Positions 20,851 through 33,090 are shown, counted from the first letter of the stretch. The stretch is DNA of 64,000 bases from Diphasiastrum complanatum (GCA_029204225.1 CM055102.1:13961658-14025657), one strand, 5' to 3'. Program-made: numbers and translations. Notes: generated from the letters alone by a model not told the origin.

Positions 20851-23320
20851 GATCCTGAAAAACGTTGACCTTCAGATTTGATATATCGTTAAATCTGAGA
20901 TGTTGCTCAATAGAGCCTTTGTGAAGTAATTTGCTGCCATGTAGTTTGTTCTGCAGAAAATCAATGCTACTTCCTTGCTATGCACTTTCTCTCTAAGGTA
21001 GTGATACTTGATTTCAATATGTTTCCTTCGAGAGTGAAATCTCAAATTGAGAGATAACTCTATTGTGCTTTGTTGAATTCGGTGTCCATCGCTGCTTTCC
21101 ACTGGTCAGCATCAGGAGTAGACATAGCCTCAGAAACAGTGGTTGGTTCTTGCACAAAGTAGCAAGCCGGATCATCCATAAATCTGATTGGAGGCTGTCT
21201 GGACCTGTTCGACCTTCTGGGTTGAACTTCGGTCCTTTGATGTGGGTTGACTCGTTGAGATTCTGACTCATTGTCTGAGTCAGTGTCGATATTCTACAGT
21301 TGAATCCCTAGATCAGAATTTGGTTGTTCGATCCTTGGGTCAGATTTATCAACAACTTTTCCCTTGTGGTCGATGAACTAGTGTTTCACAAAAATGACAT
21401 CTCTATTGGTGAATGCCTTCTCGATATCCAAATTGTAGAGCTTGTATGCCTTGTGGTCTAGGAAATAGCCGATGAAAAATCATTTTTCCATCTAGCTTTC
21501 TTCTTAGATCTTCAGGGATCTGAGTGAAAGTAATGCATCCAAACACATGGATATTTTTGAGTGATGGTTTTGATCCTGTCCACACCTCATAAGGTGTCTT
21601 GCCATTCAAAGCTTTGGTGATGATTCTGCAAATAGGCAGCTGTAGTAACAACTTCTGCCCAGAATTTCTTTGGGAGAGGCATGGGCCAACATGCTCTTGG
21701 CACTTTCGATGAGTGTTCTATTCTTTCATTTAGCTATACCATTGGACTGAGGTGAATAGCTCGTTGTAAATTGTTGATGTATTCTGCTGGCCTTGCAGAA
21801 CTCCTTGAATTCTGTGGAGATATACTCTCCCCCTCCATCTGTGCGTAGATCCTTGATCTTCCTCTGGGTCTGATTTTCTACAGATGTCTTGAACTACTTG
21901 AAGAACTTAAACGCTTCAGATTTGTTCTCCATAAAGTAGGTAGCATTCCTTCGAGAGAAGTTGTCGATGAAGGTTAGGAAATAGAGAGCTCCCCCTGTGG
22001 AAGCAGTCTGCATTAGGCCACAAATGTCGCTGTGTACAAGGTCAAGCAAGCCCTTGGATGTATGAACTGAGTCTGAAATGAAGGGGCTTCTAGCATGCTT
22101 GTTGATAATATAGCTTTCGCATGGAGAAGTTGGCATGCTGATAGAAGTAGATCTTGTACTAGACCTTGAACAAACATTTGCTGAATACTATTGAGATTAA
22201 GATGGCCAAGTCTGAAATGCCACAACATATCAGCTGATTCAGAAGTGGTTGTATGAAGGGCTTCATTGTTAGAAGATTAGCAATGGCTGAGTTTGTAAAG
22301 ATAGCTGCTTCTTCTTCCGTAAGCTAGTACCTTCTAGAATTTGTCAAGAATTGTGCAGTATTTTGTATTGAATTTGAACCCCCAACTCGAATCGATGATT
22401 CTACTAACTAAGAGCAAATTTTTGGTCAGATTTGGAACGTGGAGAACGTTGGACGACAACTTGGCTTCACCTATTTTGAATTCAAGTTTGCTGACCGTTC
22501 CTTCACCTTCGATTGAATGTGATGAGTTATCTCCAAGTTGCACAACTTGAGAGTGGAAAAATGACTGTTCTCCGACTTTGGTCATGAAAGTTGCTTCATC
22601 TTCTTCTTGTTGCTGATTTGAGTGACTGGTTGTAACACTATGTGCTTGTTGTTGGAACTACTTCTACTTTTTGTTGTTGTATTTCAAAGTTCGGCAGTCC
22701 TTGATTTCGTTACTAGTCCTCTTACAGTATCTGCAGAAAAGATTCAAGAGCTTGAATTTGATCTTGAACCAGAATTTGGTCCAGACTGCATGTTGCTCTT
22801 CTTGTTAGTATAACCTGACTTTGTAGATATCTTGGATCTAAGCTTCTGATTTTTTGAATACAGAGTTTGAGGATATGATCTTGAGCCTGAGGAGGATGCT
22901 GATCTTCTGATCTCCTCTTGTAGGAGCAATGAAATTACTCTTGACAGAGTGAGGTGCTCCTGGGTAGAAATTGCCATTACCCAATTTTCATAGGCTTCAG
23001 GTAGACTCGATAATAGAGTCATGAGTGCATCAGAATCTTTTATGACTGAGCCAGTTGTAGTCATCTGCTCCATAAGATTTTTGAACGTGTTGAGATGCCT
23101 CAAAATACTTTCTGCATCAAACATCCTTAGGGTGAAGAATCTCTTCCTCAAGTGTAATCTAGAAGTGACATCTCTGATATCGTAGAGAGTTGCTAGGATG
23201 TCCCATGCATCCTTAGCAGTCTGAACAACACGTATGTGGCTAATCTAAGTATCCTTGATGTTGAGAGTGATCATGGCAAATGATTTGCCATCTCTCAGTC
23301 TCCACTTGGTGAGGCTGATT
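20850..23320 (-). pseudogene. Copia gag-pol deletion derivative: gag, protease, integrase, joined to RNase H tail
   Basis: On the minus strand, 23320-22744 is gag without its N-terminus (D-I-R-D-V-T-S, S-L-P-E-A-Y-E-N-W, T-L-S-R-V-I-S-L-L-L-Q-E-E). 22585-22334 is protease (V-V-Q-L-G-D-N-S-S-H-S-I-E-G-E-G and L-H-V-P-N-L-T-K-N-L-L). 22228-21400 is the H-L-G/zinc-type pre-integrase and integrase core (D-L-V-H-S-D-I-C-G, L-T-F-I-D-N-F-S-R). 21271-21065 is the integrase C-terminal region up to the start of the RT domain. At about 21060 the sequence jumps to the end of RNase H (L-R-F-H-S-R-R-K-H-I-E-I-K-Y-H). Almost the whole RT and most of RNase H are missing. Frameshifts and stops are frequent. 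It is related to 37212-40018. Confidence 0.75.
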
Positions 23321-23773
23321 ACAGAATTGCGCAAATGAACAATACAATAGTGAGAAAAATTGCACTCTGATTAATATCAACAGTGAGTACAATGGCTTGA
23401 AGTAATAACTTCAGCTTGTTGAGTGTGATAACGTTGTCTACAGATAACTCTGATAATGATAAAACTTAACACTTTTATTAACTCCTATAAATTGTTTAAG
23501 GCATGTCCAAAATGGAATTTGTTCATTGTGTAGCCTTTTTTGCAAAAGTGCAAAAAATGCGAAAAAGGCAAAGGTGCCTAAAAATGATTAAGGCACAAAA
23601 ATCTGTAACGTGCTAAAAGGCGAAAAGGCAATAGTTCCTTAAAATGAAAAAATGTTTAAAGAACAAAGTTTCGAAAGGATGCGAAGGTCCGAAATATGTT
23701 GTTGGCCTTCTATTGTTTTCAAGATGCTCATTATTTGAACGATTTGTTAAAGCTGAGCATAAGAAATCTAACA
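23321..23773 (-). mobile_element. Copia 5' LTR, partial (minus orientation)
   Basis: Similar to 20190-20835, it starts TGTTAGATTTCTTATGCTCA at 23773 on the minus strand. It lacks about 200 bases (between TAACTCCTA and ATTGTTTAAGGCA) and joins gag directly at 23321. The primer binding site and the gag start are therefore deleted. Confidence 0.75.
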
Positions 23774-25102
23774 AGAGCGACATGAGCACATTGAAAATGA
23801 GTGGTGTTGGAAATGAGCACATTGGAAATGAGTGGTGTTGGAAATTGATGGTGGATGAATGTATGTCCAGAGGAGAAGCTCTGGATTGAGTATTTACAAC
23901 TTCAGGATGCCTATTAAAAAGTGGATTTCCACTTGAGCTTTGAAATTCAACAGTCCCCCTTAATGTGGCTCTTGAATTTTTTCAATTATTCTTCCCTTGG
24001 AAGGATTGAAGAACTTCATTCTTGAGGGAAAGCAAGCCTCTTGGGCCAAGGTACATGCTCCTACTTCCTTGAGCAAATCATTTGCAACATTCATCATAAT
24101 ACAATGGAGTGCAATCTTGCACATCTTCTTGTATTTAGTTGCTTCTTGTGGATGGATTGACTCGTCTTCCTCTCCATTCACAATATCCATCAAATCTTGC
24201 AAAACAAGGATGGATTCCATTCTTAGCTTCCAAATTGAATAACTGGAAGAGTTCAATCTATCATGACAATCCAAAAGATAAGCACTCATTGATGCCATAT
24301 TCTACAAGAAAGGGACAACTTTTAGAAATCAAGATAGATTGTACAAGATTTGATCAAAAATAGATATCCCACTCTCTTAGGGATATGAGAATAATCACAC
24401 TTTGATTTCTCAATAAGATCTAAGATGATCTTGAGCTTGATCAATCTTCTAGATCCAAATCTAGCTCAAATTACTCATATATTTGCTCAAAACTAGTCTC
24501 ATCCTTGATTTAAACTTTAGAAGAAGGATGAATCAAACTATACTGAACCAAAAGGACTCGAGAGCACACAAATGTATCACAAATAGAGCTCTCTGAATGC
24601 GGGATGAATCACTTTGACATAATCAATCTCAAATCTATCAAAATCCGAGTCAAATAGAAATGCAATTTTTACTAGTTTTGCTTTCCAAGATAAAAAATCG
24701 TCAAAAGCCTTGAACTGAATCTAAAAGGCGTCTTATATAGGACCTCAAGAAGCCTAATAATGGCCTATTGAAGCTCTCAAGCTGATTCACTTTCCTAAAA
24801 TGTGGTGGCATTCAATACCTTATTAAAATCTCTACTAGGAGACTTGTACTCCAAGATGCAAATCTCCAAGACTTTCTAATTTGGTTTGATTGAATGAAAG
24901 TTACTCAATCTTAGTTTTTGAATCTATAACTCAGCAATTCAGATCCCCTTTGATCTATTTTCATCCAATTGGAACCAAATTTGGAGGTACTATATCTAAA
25001 TTATCGACCAGTAGCAAAGGCAAAACCTACTCAAAATCTAGGATTAAAGCTTAAAAAATTCAAATCTAATGCTCACTTTTGATTTGGCTCTAATACCATG
25101 AT
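23774..25102 (-). pseudogene. Copia deletion derivative: primer site, leader, gag start, polypurine tract, LTR piece
   Basis: On the minus strand a primer-binding-type TGGTATTAGAGCC lies at about 25098-25086, preceded by an LTR end (GATTTTATCA). A leader without ORFs follows. Gag starts at 24298 with M-A-S-M-S-A-Y-L-L-D and W-K-L-R-M-E-S-I-L. After about 100 codons it ends at 23975, passes straight into a polypurine tract (ATTAAGGGGGAC, about 23953-23966) and then an LTR start TGTTGAATTTCAAAG at 23951. Everything from mid-gag to the end of pol is missing, so this is a short non-autonomous copia derivative. Confidence 0.65.
23782..23843. repeat. 31-bp tandem duplication
   Basis: ATGAGCACATTGAAAATGAG and its continuation are repeated at 23813 with one change. 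It lies inside the LTR piece that follows the 23773 boundary. Confidence 0.85.
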
Positions 25103-26600
25103 AAAATCTGAAGTAAACTGAATCCCAATCAAAGATAAAAGTGATGTATAATGCACATTTGATTGATCTAGATCCAAGCTATGAGCTTTGAGTACCCTTC
25201 GATCCATTTAGTTAAAAAATGTCTAACCTTTCAAACATTTTGAATTTCAATATGATCACAAACACTTTATTGAACATTCAACAGAGTACAAAATTTTCTA
25301 TTGAATCCACAAGAATGAAATCAATGCAACTTGCCCCATACAAGACTTCACTAAACCAACTCTAATAACATATATGCATAATCAGTTGTAATTCTTAGAA
25401 TCTCTACTCATCTATGATTGTACACCAATAGTGTCTCCATTAGAGTTTGAGCTAAAGGCTTCAGTCCAATATTGAAATATGTTGACTTGTTAATGATACA
25501 TTCACAACTCACAATGACCCTTTTTGTGACTCTGCTATGATTTTGTAATGTTGACTAACAACTTTGTTACAATTCTATTATATTGAGTAAAAAGGACTTG
25601 TTATAGTCTTATTAAAGTCATGCTTTGAGGTTAGGTAGTTGGATTTTGTGTGAAATAGTTGGATGGCATGTCCCTTTGTTTTGTCATGGCCATTCCCTTC
25701 TTTTTTTCAATTTGGTATGAAGCCATAAAGTGCTTGACATGAGAAGGGTTTGAAATTGGGGCTCAAATTAGCATTTTCTAGTTGAATGCTCTACTTTTTG
25801 CACGTTTGACAAACTTTTGAGTGGCCAAAGAAGTTGACCTTGTGCTTATAGATGATCCTTTTATCTATTTATGTCTATGTAGCTAGGTAGTTTTTTGGAC
25901 AACCTCCAAGCTTTTATTTGTGGGGAAGGTTGGTGGTCCCTATGAGGTTGCAATGATTTGAATGTTGTCAACCATTCAAAAGATTGTATAGCATGCCTTT
26001 GAATCTCGACAAGAACATATCAAGATCAAAACTTTAAGGTCGTTGATGTCTTCAATTGTGAAGTCCCTAGTATATCAAAGCACCATGACTAGGCATGTCA
26101 GGGGCTAGCATCCTCCATATTGTCTAAAGTGAAAGAACGAATTCTCTACCAAGAGCTTTAGAAGAAGACACCAACATGCTAAGCATTTCATATTCAACTT
26201 AATAAAAAGATATTATCCTTCTATTTTATTCATACTTTTTTCACTTTTCCATTTGAGGTGCATGCTCATCTTGATCTAGATTGGATTAAAATCTTTTCGA
26301 ACATTTAGATGTCCATTTTTAGATAAGCCTCTTGATAATCTAAGATATTGTAACTATCGACACAAATGATTACACATCCAATGTTTATTGTTGTTGATTT
26401 CAAAACTTTGTATTACAAAATAAGCATATTTGGAGTTTGCATAAACATATATGACTGTTCAAAGTTGTGTATGTCAAACGATGAAGTAATTGTTTGCACC
26501 AAACTAGGAATTTTTGTGATCGACTACATCCATTGATCAAATAAAAAGGTTTTAGAGATTAAAGCAAAAATGAGTCAAACCTTTACGTTAAGTCGATAAT
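25103..26600. other. AT-rich region without a supported gene
   Basis: The part next to 25102 should be LTR sequence of the preceding element; the far LTR end was not found. No domain-bearing ORF, tRNA or strong repeat was seen. Confidence 0.5.
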
Positions 26601-26734
26601 ATCCAAATTCAATATGCTTTGTCTTAGTTATGGCTCAACAATTGCATACAAAGTCAAAGGACACTTTTTGTACTATGAGCTCGAAGTGGGTGTGTTACAA
26701 CTACAAAGTGAAGGTAATATATTACGTTATTACA

Positions 26735-27060
26735 TCCTTTTGTGGGGGGGGAGGCCCCGTCTGAGGGCCTTCCTTGCTAGGAGGGCCCTTGCCCGACGAC
26801 AGGCCCGTAGATTATTTTTATGCTGCAATAGTTTTGGGTAGCACAAACGAATTGATCTAAAACCATAGTAAATATAAGAATAAGGCTGGCTCACTAGGAG
26901 GGGTCCATATAACAAGAGCGCCCTAGACCAGCAAGGAAGGCCCGAGGGCTTCGGGCCTTCCCCTGCATAATGCCATTCTGTGAAGGAAAGGTTCTTTTTT
27001 CTTTTTTTTTCCTTCCGGGCCGTACAATACGGATGTACGGCCGCACGAGTGGACGCTGGT
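26735..27060. repeat. GC-rich island with inverted repeats, origin uncertain
   Basis: Within AT-rich DNA, 26735-27060 is markedly GC-rich. GGGCCTTCCTTGCT at 26765-26778 is inverted at 26930-26943, and a GGCCCGA...TCGGGCC hairpin lies near 26939-26957. A second GC-rich stretch at 27015-27056 contains GTACGGCCGCACGAGTGG. Composition suggests transferred organellar DNA or a GC-rich transposon. No gene is recognised. Confidence 0.4.
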
Positions 27061-27096
27061 TTTTTTTTTTCGCTTTTATAATGCAAATCTTTTTAC

Positions 27097-27207
27097 GGTG
27101 GAATGTGCATGTGAACAGCCAATGAGGGGCTACCACATAGCACATGCACATTCCCTTGGAATGTGCATGTGCTATGTGTCATTGGCTGTCCACATGCACA
27201 TTCCACC
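27097..27207. repeat. Near-perfect 111-bp palindrome
   Basis: GGTGGAATGTGCATGTG at 27097 is the start of a roughly 50-base arm, mirrored by CACATGCACATTCCACC ending at 27207. The spacer is only about five bases and a small insertion sits in the left arm. A third partial arm (GGAATGCTCATGTGGTATGTG) follows at 27208. It could be a tiny foldback element. Confidence 0.85.
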
Positions 27208-27675
27208 GGAATGCTCATGTGGTATGTGTCAATATTTGATTGGTTGATTATGGAAGAATGATCACCTAAAATTATGGTTCTAAAATTCACATGAACATTG
27301 TGTTGGGGGAGGTGCCTCCAAAATACAAAGGAAACCTGAGCACTTGGCATTACGTATGTTACAAACAACATTTGTTTTCCATTAAGCGTGTTCATCAAAT
27401 CCACCTCACAAAATTCACCAAATAGTCTTTGCCAAACACTTGTCCATGAAGTAATGAAAACTTAAACATGCTATGTTGCCCAAGATGCCAGTATGTGAGA
27501 TTTGAGTGATTCGAAAACTGAAAATATGATCAAAACATTTCTCAGTAACAAAGTGACCTCACAATCTAGCTTGAATTATGAGCTAGCTCTACCCAAGGTC
27601 TGGCTATCAAATACAAGGAAAAAGCTATTCAAGTCTCAAGAAGAGCTAGATGTTGGACAATTTTGAAAGCCTTAC

Positions 27676-30600
27676 TTATAAGTGCTCTGCAAGAAAATTT
27701 GTGAGGTGCTTATTAACCTCATGGGGGCATTCTTGCTGGATGAAATGGCCACCTGGTATCACAACAATTCCCTTGAGATTTGGAACAAATTTCACGAAAT
27801 CACCTCCATCTATAAATTCCTTGATTCCAGGGATGCCATGACTACTATCTTGATCTCCCACAATATATAAAGCAGGAACTAAGGTGCCTGTATCCGTCCA
27901 AGGAGACATATGCTCCCAATTCCTGAATCAAAGCATGCACAAAAACAGTTCTAAAAACCTTTCAACCTCTAAATATGAGCCAACACAAAAAGAAATCATG
28001 CGATTCTGCTAGCTTCAACCATGACTCCGAAGAGCTCACATCCTTACCATTGCATCATTCGATAATAGTTAACAGCACCTGTGAAGCCTGATTTCCGAAA
28101 TTTGACTACATATTGATTGAGTTCATCTTCTGAGATCCATGGTAATGTTTCAGGTTCTTCAACAACATCAAGCAAGTCTTGATCTTCCTTGGCAGCCAGG
28201 TTGTTTTGTGAGAAGAAAACAAAGAACTTCTTCATTACTGTTTTAACATCAAGCCGTGCAAACTCTGCCTCTGCCCGTCCTGGTTCCTGGTCAACATAAA
28301 TTGAAACATTTGTCAAAGACAAGGCTACAGTTTGATAGTAATACTACTTCTGAGTTCACTCAACCTTTAAATGCAAGAATATATAGTTATTTGACACACT
28401 GTAGTGTTCAAGTCCTGGAAGACACTATTTGCTATTGGAAACAATTGATGATAATTTGAGTGAGAAACAGAACCATCTATAATAAAACCCCAAATGAGAG
28501 AACAATAGCAATTATTGCGAAGAGATGTAGAATGAACAAAACTATTGGTCATCAACTTCCAAGGTGGCTAATATTAGCACCAACCATTTATATATGGTAC
28601 AATAATGCAGATGTGAGAGCTATAAATGGAGGCTGGACTTAGATTATTAACTCAGAGCTATGGAGAGCTACATAAACACTGCTACTCTACTGTGCTTGAA
28701 CGACATAACTTGGCATATAAGTATCATTGTTCGACTTACCAGTTTATGGACCTTATCACCATGTCGATCACGGTGTTTAGACCTTTCTAAAAGAAACTTA
28801 CTCAGAATTTGGCATATTGTGCAATAGCAAGCAACCTTACATGAACATTAAAGAAAGAGCTCAAGGTATTCTGTTTCAAAACATTGGAATCTTTTCGTAT
28901 CTACATGTTTCTTGACTTTCTTTCAGGTTGTAGCAGTAGCAATCACATGAAAAGATCATTATCTATTTATAGTATTCAGCATCTTCATCGTACCAAGACT
29001 AGCTCAACATGCCCTTACTTATATCCATGCCTTAAAGCATGCGAGCTGTGAAAATTGTCTATTTCCAAGTGGTCTTCACACTATATTTTGATTTTGTATC
29101 AGGGGAAGTCATTGTAGTGTTAGAGAAGTAGTCATGTTAGGTTTAGGGCTCTTCGATTAGTTTTAGATAATGTGAAGAGTCGTGGGTCCTGAAACGTCAC
29201 GTTCAATCAGAACATCGTCTCTCTCTCTCACGCATCTATGTAGAAGCAAGGCCTCATTCGCTTATCATTCAATATAGTATGTAGTTTAGTAAATACGTTC
29301 TCTCGCTCTCTCTTTCTCTATTCTGCTACTATGATCTGTGATTATATCATTGTATCAGAGCCTCGCTGCCTACATCGCTTTGTCATCGGACTGATGTAAT
29401 TAGGCTGCCATCTCGTTGCAACTGAGGTGCCTAACTGAAGCGCTCTCTCTCTCTCGTTCCGCTGCTGCGTTAATTCAGAAAAATACTCTCTTGGAACTGA
29501 TTTGTAGAAAACGAACATGGTCTGGATGATAATGAAGATGATGTGAACAATCTATGTGAAATAATGGCAGAACTCAGTCCAGGTGGTTATATGTTCTACC
29601 ATTCAAAATGCTGTATGAAAGTGAAGGACTATTGTGGAAGCTTGGAAGTTGTGTGATCTGCTCTAGTGGGAGCATTGTTGACTGTGTGAAAGTTCATGAA
29701 AGATGACAAAGACGACTACTGTGCTCCTGCTGTGATGTGATTTGAATGTGTCAGAGACCAACCTTGGTCATTCTTCTTCATGTGCTGCTTGCCAACGTTA
29801 CTAATTGGGAGTACAAATGTGCTCCAATGGAAACTATGGTTGCGTGATGAAGAACTCCAGTGGGAGTAATGATTGTTTGAAATGGGCTTCAGTGGAAGCT
29901 GCCTGTGTGTAGAGCTCTTAAAAGATGATTCTGCACATGGAGACTATTCACAAGATGAAACATTGTTTTAAGACTGTGTGTTTAGTCAACGTTGGTTAGT
30001 GATGACAGTTGGTTAGAGATGACAGTAAGTTATGGATATCAACATGTTAGTAAGTACGTAACTATATGTAATATGTGATCAAAGAATTATCCTGCGTGAT
30101 AGATTCTTGATCAAGTGGGAGTGTCAGAGAAGTAGGTTTAGGTCATGTTAGGTTAAGGGCACTTCAATTACTTTTAGATAATGTGAAGAGTCGTGGGTCG
30201 TGAAACGTCACGTTCAATCAGAACGTCGTCTCTCTCTCACGCATCTATGTAGAGGCAAGGCCTCATTCGCTTATCATTCAATATAGTATGTAGTTTAGTA
30301 AGTGCGTTCTCTCACTCTCTCTAATCTGTGTGCAATGCTCTCTCTTTCTCTATTCCGCTACTATGATCTGTGATTATATCATGTAGAAGGTCCTTGATTG
30401 AACATTCAAATCTACGGATATGAGTAGTTTATTTATAGGTTAGACTCGTAGAAACAAGTTTTGATCCTCGAGTTTCAAAGACATTTCAATGTCGCTGTTT
30501 GATGTGTCTACATGACGCATAGATGAGAAGAGGCAATACCAAATTGTGCATTTTTTGGCAAGAAAACAAATTCCAATAAGGTATTTTGCAATGGTAGACA

Positions 30601-31774
30601 CAAAAGTGAGATATAAAACTCATATTATCATCAACGAAACTAAATTCAAGCTGAAAGATTTAAAAAAAATGCAAGCTTTAAATCAATGTTTTAAAAACGT
30701 GAAGCAAGATTAGGAGGTAGAAGAAAGTTGATTCTATTTAATTGAAGAAGGAAGTTTTGATCATCTTGCATGTATCTTAGATTCCGAAAGAAAAAGAACA
30801 AACCTGAAATCTGCTTATGTAAAAGCCTTTGCCATAAAATTGGTCAAGCTTCTCCACAAGACTGCCTTCACGTTTTCGAATTATAGCTGGTACGCAAAGT
30901 GCAGCAACGGCCTTGACACGATCCGGACGAAGTATAGAGAGATACCAAGCAAGAAGGGCACCATAGTCGTGTCCAACTACAAAAGCCTGAGTTCATCACA
31001 AGTGATGAATAAGTTGTCGGTATGCAAGCAAATCCTCTCTTTTGTGAACACTATTTTATCTTGGATGTCCATTCAAGTGGTGCATTGGAGTCCAACCCCT
31101 TACCTCAACAAAACAAATGGAGGTCTTCACTGATAAACCCCTAATTGAGAACACGAATCCACTGTTTACTTGAAACTTATTGCCTAGAAACTGCTAGAAT
31201 CCGAGCATATACAATATGAATGACAATTTCAAATCAATAAAAGCAAAAAAGCTAGTTTCAACACCATAACCATTTGTATGATCAGTGAAAATAGGTTGTC
31301 TACATCAAAGTACCTTTTCTTGACCCAAAGCATCAAGCAACCCAATCATGTCACCAACTGAGTGAAAGGCTGTATATGCCTGTACATCACTTGGAGAATC
31401 TGTGTCTCCGTGACCTCGCAAATCTGGAGCTACTGCATGAAAACCAGCTGCTGCCAAAACTGGAATCTGATGGCGCCATGAATACCATGTTTCCGGAAAA
31501 CCATGCAGAAGAAGAACAAGAGTACCTGTTTCACCATTGTTATTATAAGGCTTCTGTCATTGTTTATGACCCATTCAACAGTACTGATATATTTATGTCA
31601 AATTGTTATGAAATTAATCATATCCATCTCCAAATTGGGCTTTAAATTATTGGTTCTGACTACCAAACACTCATGCATGTGGCAAAACAAGAATGGACCT
31701 GATCCTTGTTCAGCTATGTGCATTCGAATTCCATTGGCTTCAATAAATCTATGTATTATGCCTCCTTCTGTCAT
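27676..31774 (-). CDS. Soluble epoxide hydrolase (alpha/beta-hydrolase), five exons, 318 aa
   Basis: It hydrolyses epoxides, in plants typically fatty-acid epoxides in cutin and defence lipid metabolism, in cytosol or peroxisome. Exons on the minus strand are 31774-31699, 31525-31314, 30986-30804, 28286-28048 and 27922-27676. All have GT/AG borders and keep one frame (957 bases). The oxyanion-hole motif H-G-F-P-E-T-W starts exon 2. The nucleophile is the Asp of G-H-D-Y-G-A in exon 3. A cap-domain tyrosine lies in N-Y-Y-R in exon 4. The acid is in V-G-D-Q-D and the histidine in G-G-H-F in exon 5. Length matches plant enzymes (about 315-320 aa). The start at 31774 gives the usual N-terminus; an in-frame ATG at 31819 would add 15 residues. 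Plant enzymes more often have W where this one has Y in G-H-D-Y-G-A. No targeting peptide is seen. Intron 3 (2.5 kb) holds a TRIM element in antisense. Confidence 0.92.
29118..30381 (+). mobile_element. TRIM-type non-autonomous LTR retrotransposon inside the epoxide hydrolase intron
   Basis: LTRs lie at 29118-29349 (232 bp) and 30122-30381 (260 bp). They are highly similar, both start TGT[TC]AGAGAAGTAG and end ATTATATCA. The length difference is a 28-29 base insertion in the 3' LTR near 30325-30353. TTGTATCAGAGC at 29350-29361 is a methionyl-tRNA-type primer binding site, and AAGTGGGAG just before 30122 is the polypurine tract. Target duplication TGTAG lies at 29113-29117 and 30382-30386. The internal part (772 bp) has no ORF of note. 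It is antisense to the host gene. Confidence 0.92.
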
Positions 31775-32023
31775 CCTTCCTCGCCTCTTGTGTGCTTCCA
31801 AATTAATCCCTTCCCCCAACTATCACAATAAAAAAGCAGCAAAGTTCCTAACCAAAAGGTTCCCTTTTATGACCCACTGAGAAACTCAAAGAATCTACTT
31901 GTTATAAAAGAGGACAATGTGAGATGGACTATTCCTAAAGATCAAACAAACATCCTGAAGATGGAATAAAAATGGTGGCAAATAACACCAAAAATGCTAA
32001 AATGGAACAACAATGGTGACAGC

Positions 32024-32107
32024 TACATCCAAGCAAAGGTGCATCTATACTAGTGGGTGTGAAGATACATCCAAGCAAAGTTGCATCTGTACTGGTGGGT
32101 GTGAAAA
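32024..32107. repeat. 42-bp tandem duplication
   Basis: TACATCCAAGCAAAGGTGCA at 32024 recurs at 32066 with few changes; both copies end GGTGGGTGTGAA or AGTGGGTGTGAA. Confidence 0.9.
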
Positions 32108-32891
32108 TGCTACTAGATTGCCTATGTATATAAAAAATGTGTGTCATGTTATGGGGAAGGCAAGAAACGACATAGTATTTATATACATGATATAAAGCTT
32201 GTTAACTTAAGTGTTGCAATAGAGAAAAGAAGAGCTTAGAAAACATGTTGTGAGCCTCAAGGCTAAGATTGATTTGTGGAAGAATATTTCATGCATGCAT
32301 GTCGCACCTCAAATTTCAATGCATATACAAAGTCTCTTCTGCGTGTTTGGACAAACGTCAACAACAATGGCTATCTACCACATGTCTTGATCGTCATCGC
32401 TATACTATGATAGGTTCAACCCTTGCATTTGCCAAATATCTTGACAATTGTGACTAAAATACTCACTTGCACACGTTATCAATGGTCCTCAAATTTGACA
32501 TTGCGCATGTGCAAACGACCCTATAGCCCAACTAATAACTCACGGACATGCACACATGTATTTTGAAAAACCTTGACAAGTTTTCATATATATACTCGTC
32601 ATGCTCATCTTTAAAATGTGTTATACGATAGAAGCCCTTGCTTTGCCATGTGGTAATTTTTGAATTTGTGGACTCATTGAGCAAGTTGTGTTACACATTT
32701 TGAATTCCAAAGGGTATCAAATGCTCTTTTGTTGTCTACCCATGTACTTCCAGGATACAAGGATCTAACAAGATCTTTTGGCAAAAATAACAAGCATGAA
32801 TGTCATTTTCCCATTATCCTTGGCATCATTTCTTTTTTTCATTTTTAAAATTTTTCATCCATCACCACACCTTATGATTTTCCATGTGTTT

Positions 32892-33027
32892 TGGAGCCAC
32901 CTTAAAAAATAAGATTCATATGTGATTCCCCATTTGGAGCCACCTTCAATAAATAGAATATGCATGTGAGTCCCCATTTGAACCACCTTAAAAAAAAACA
33001 TAATATACATATGCCTCCCCATGTGAT
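32892..33027. repeat. 43-44 bp tandem triplication
   Basis: Three diverged units each run from TGGAGCCACCTT (or TGAACCACCTT) through an AT-rich middle to CCCCAT, starting at 32892, 32935 and 32979. Confidence 0.85.
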
Positions 33028-33090
33028 AGGCCCCACTTATAACTACAAGTTTCAAAACTAATCCATAAAATCCACACTCAAACAAAATAG

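Larger units (their letters stand above)
31820..33090. other. Upstream/intergenic region with two small tandem repeats
   Basis: No gene is supported. It holds a 42-bp duplication (32024-32107) and a 43-44 bp triplication (32892-33027). The first part should contain the epoxide hydrolase promoter, but no convincing TATA box could be chosen. Confidence 0.5.

Noticed and set aside
26730-27151. Minus-strand ORFs of 118 and 85 codons
   Set aside because: Basic, low-complexity translations of the GC-rich island without domains or gene structure.
31775-31819. Upstream start for the epoxide hydrolase
   Set aside because: In frame, but the 15 added residues do not resemble plant epoxide hydrolase N-termini; the 31774 start does.
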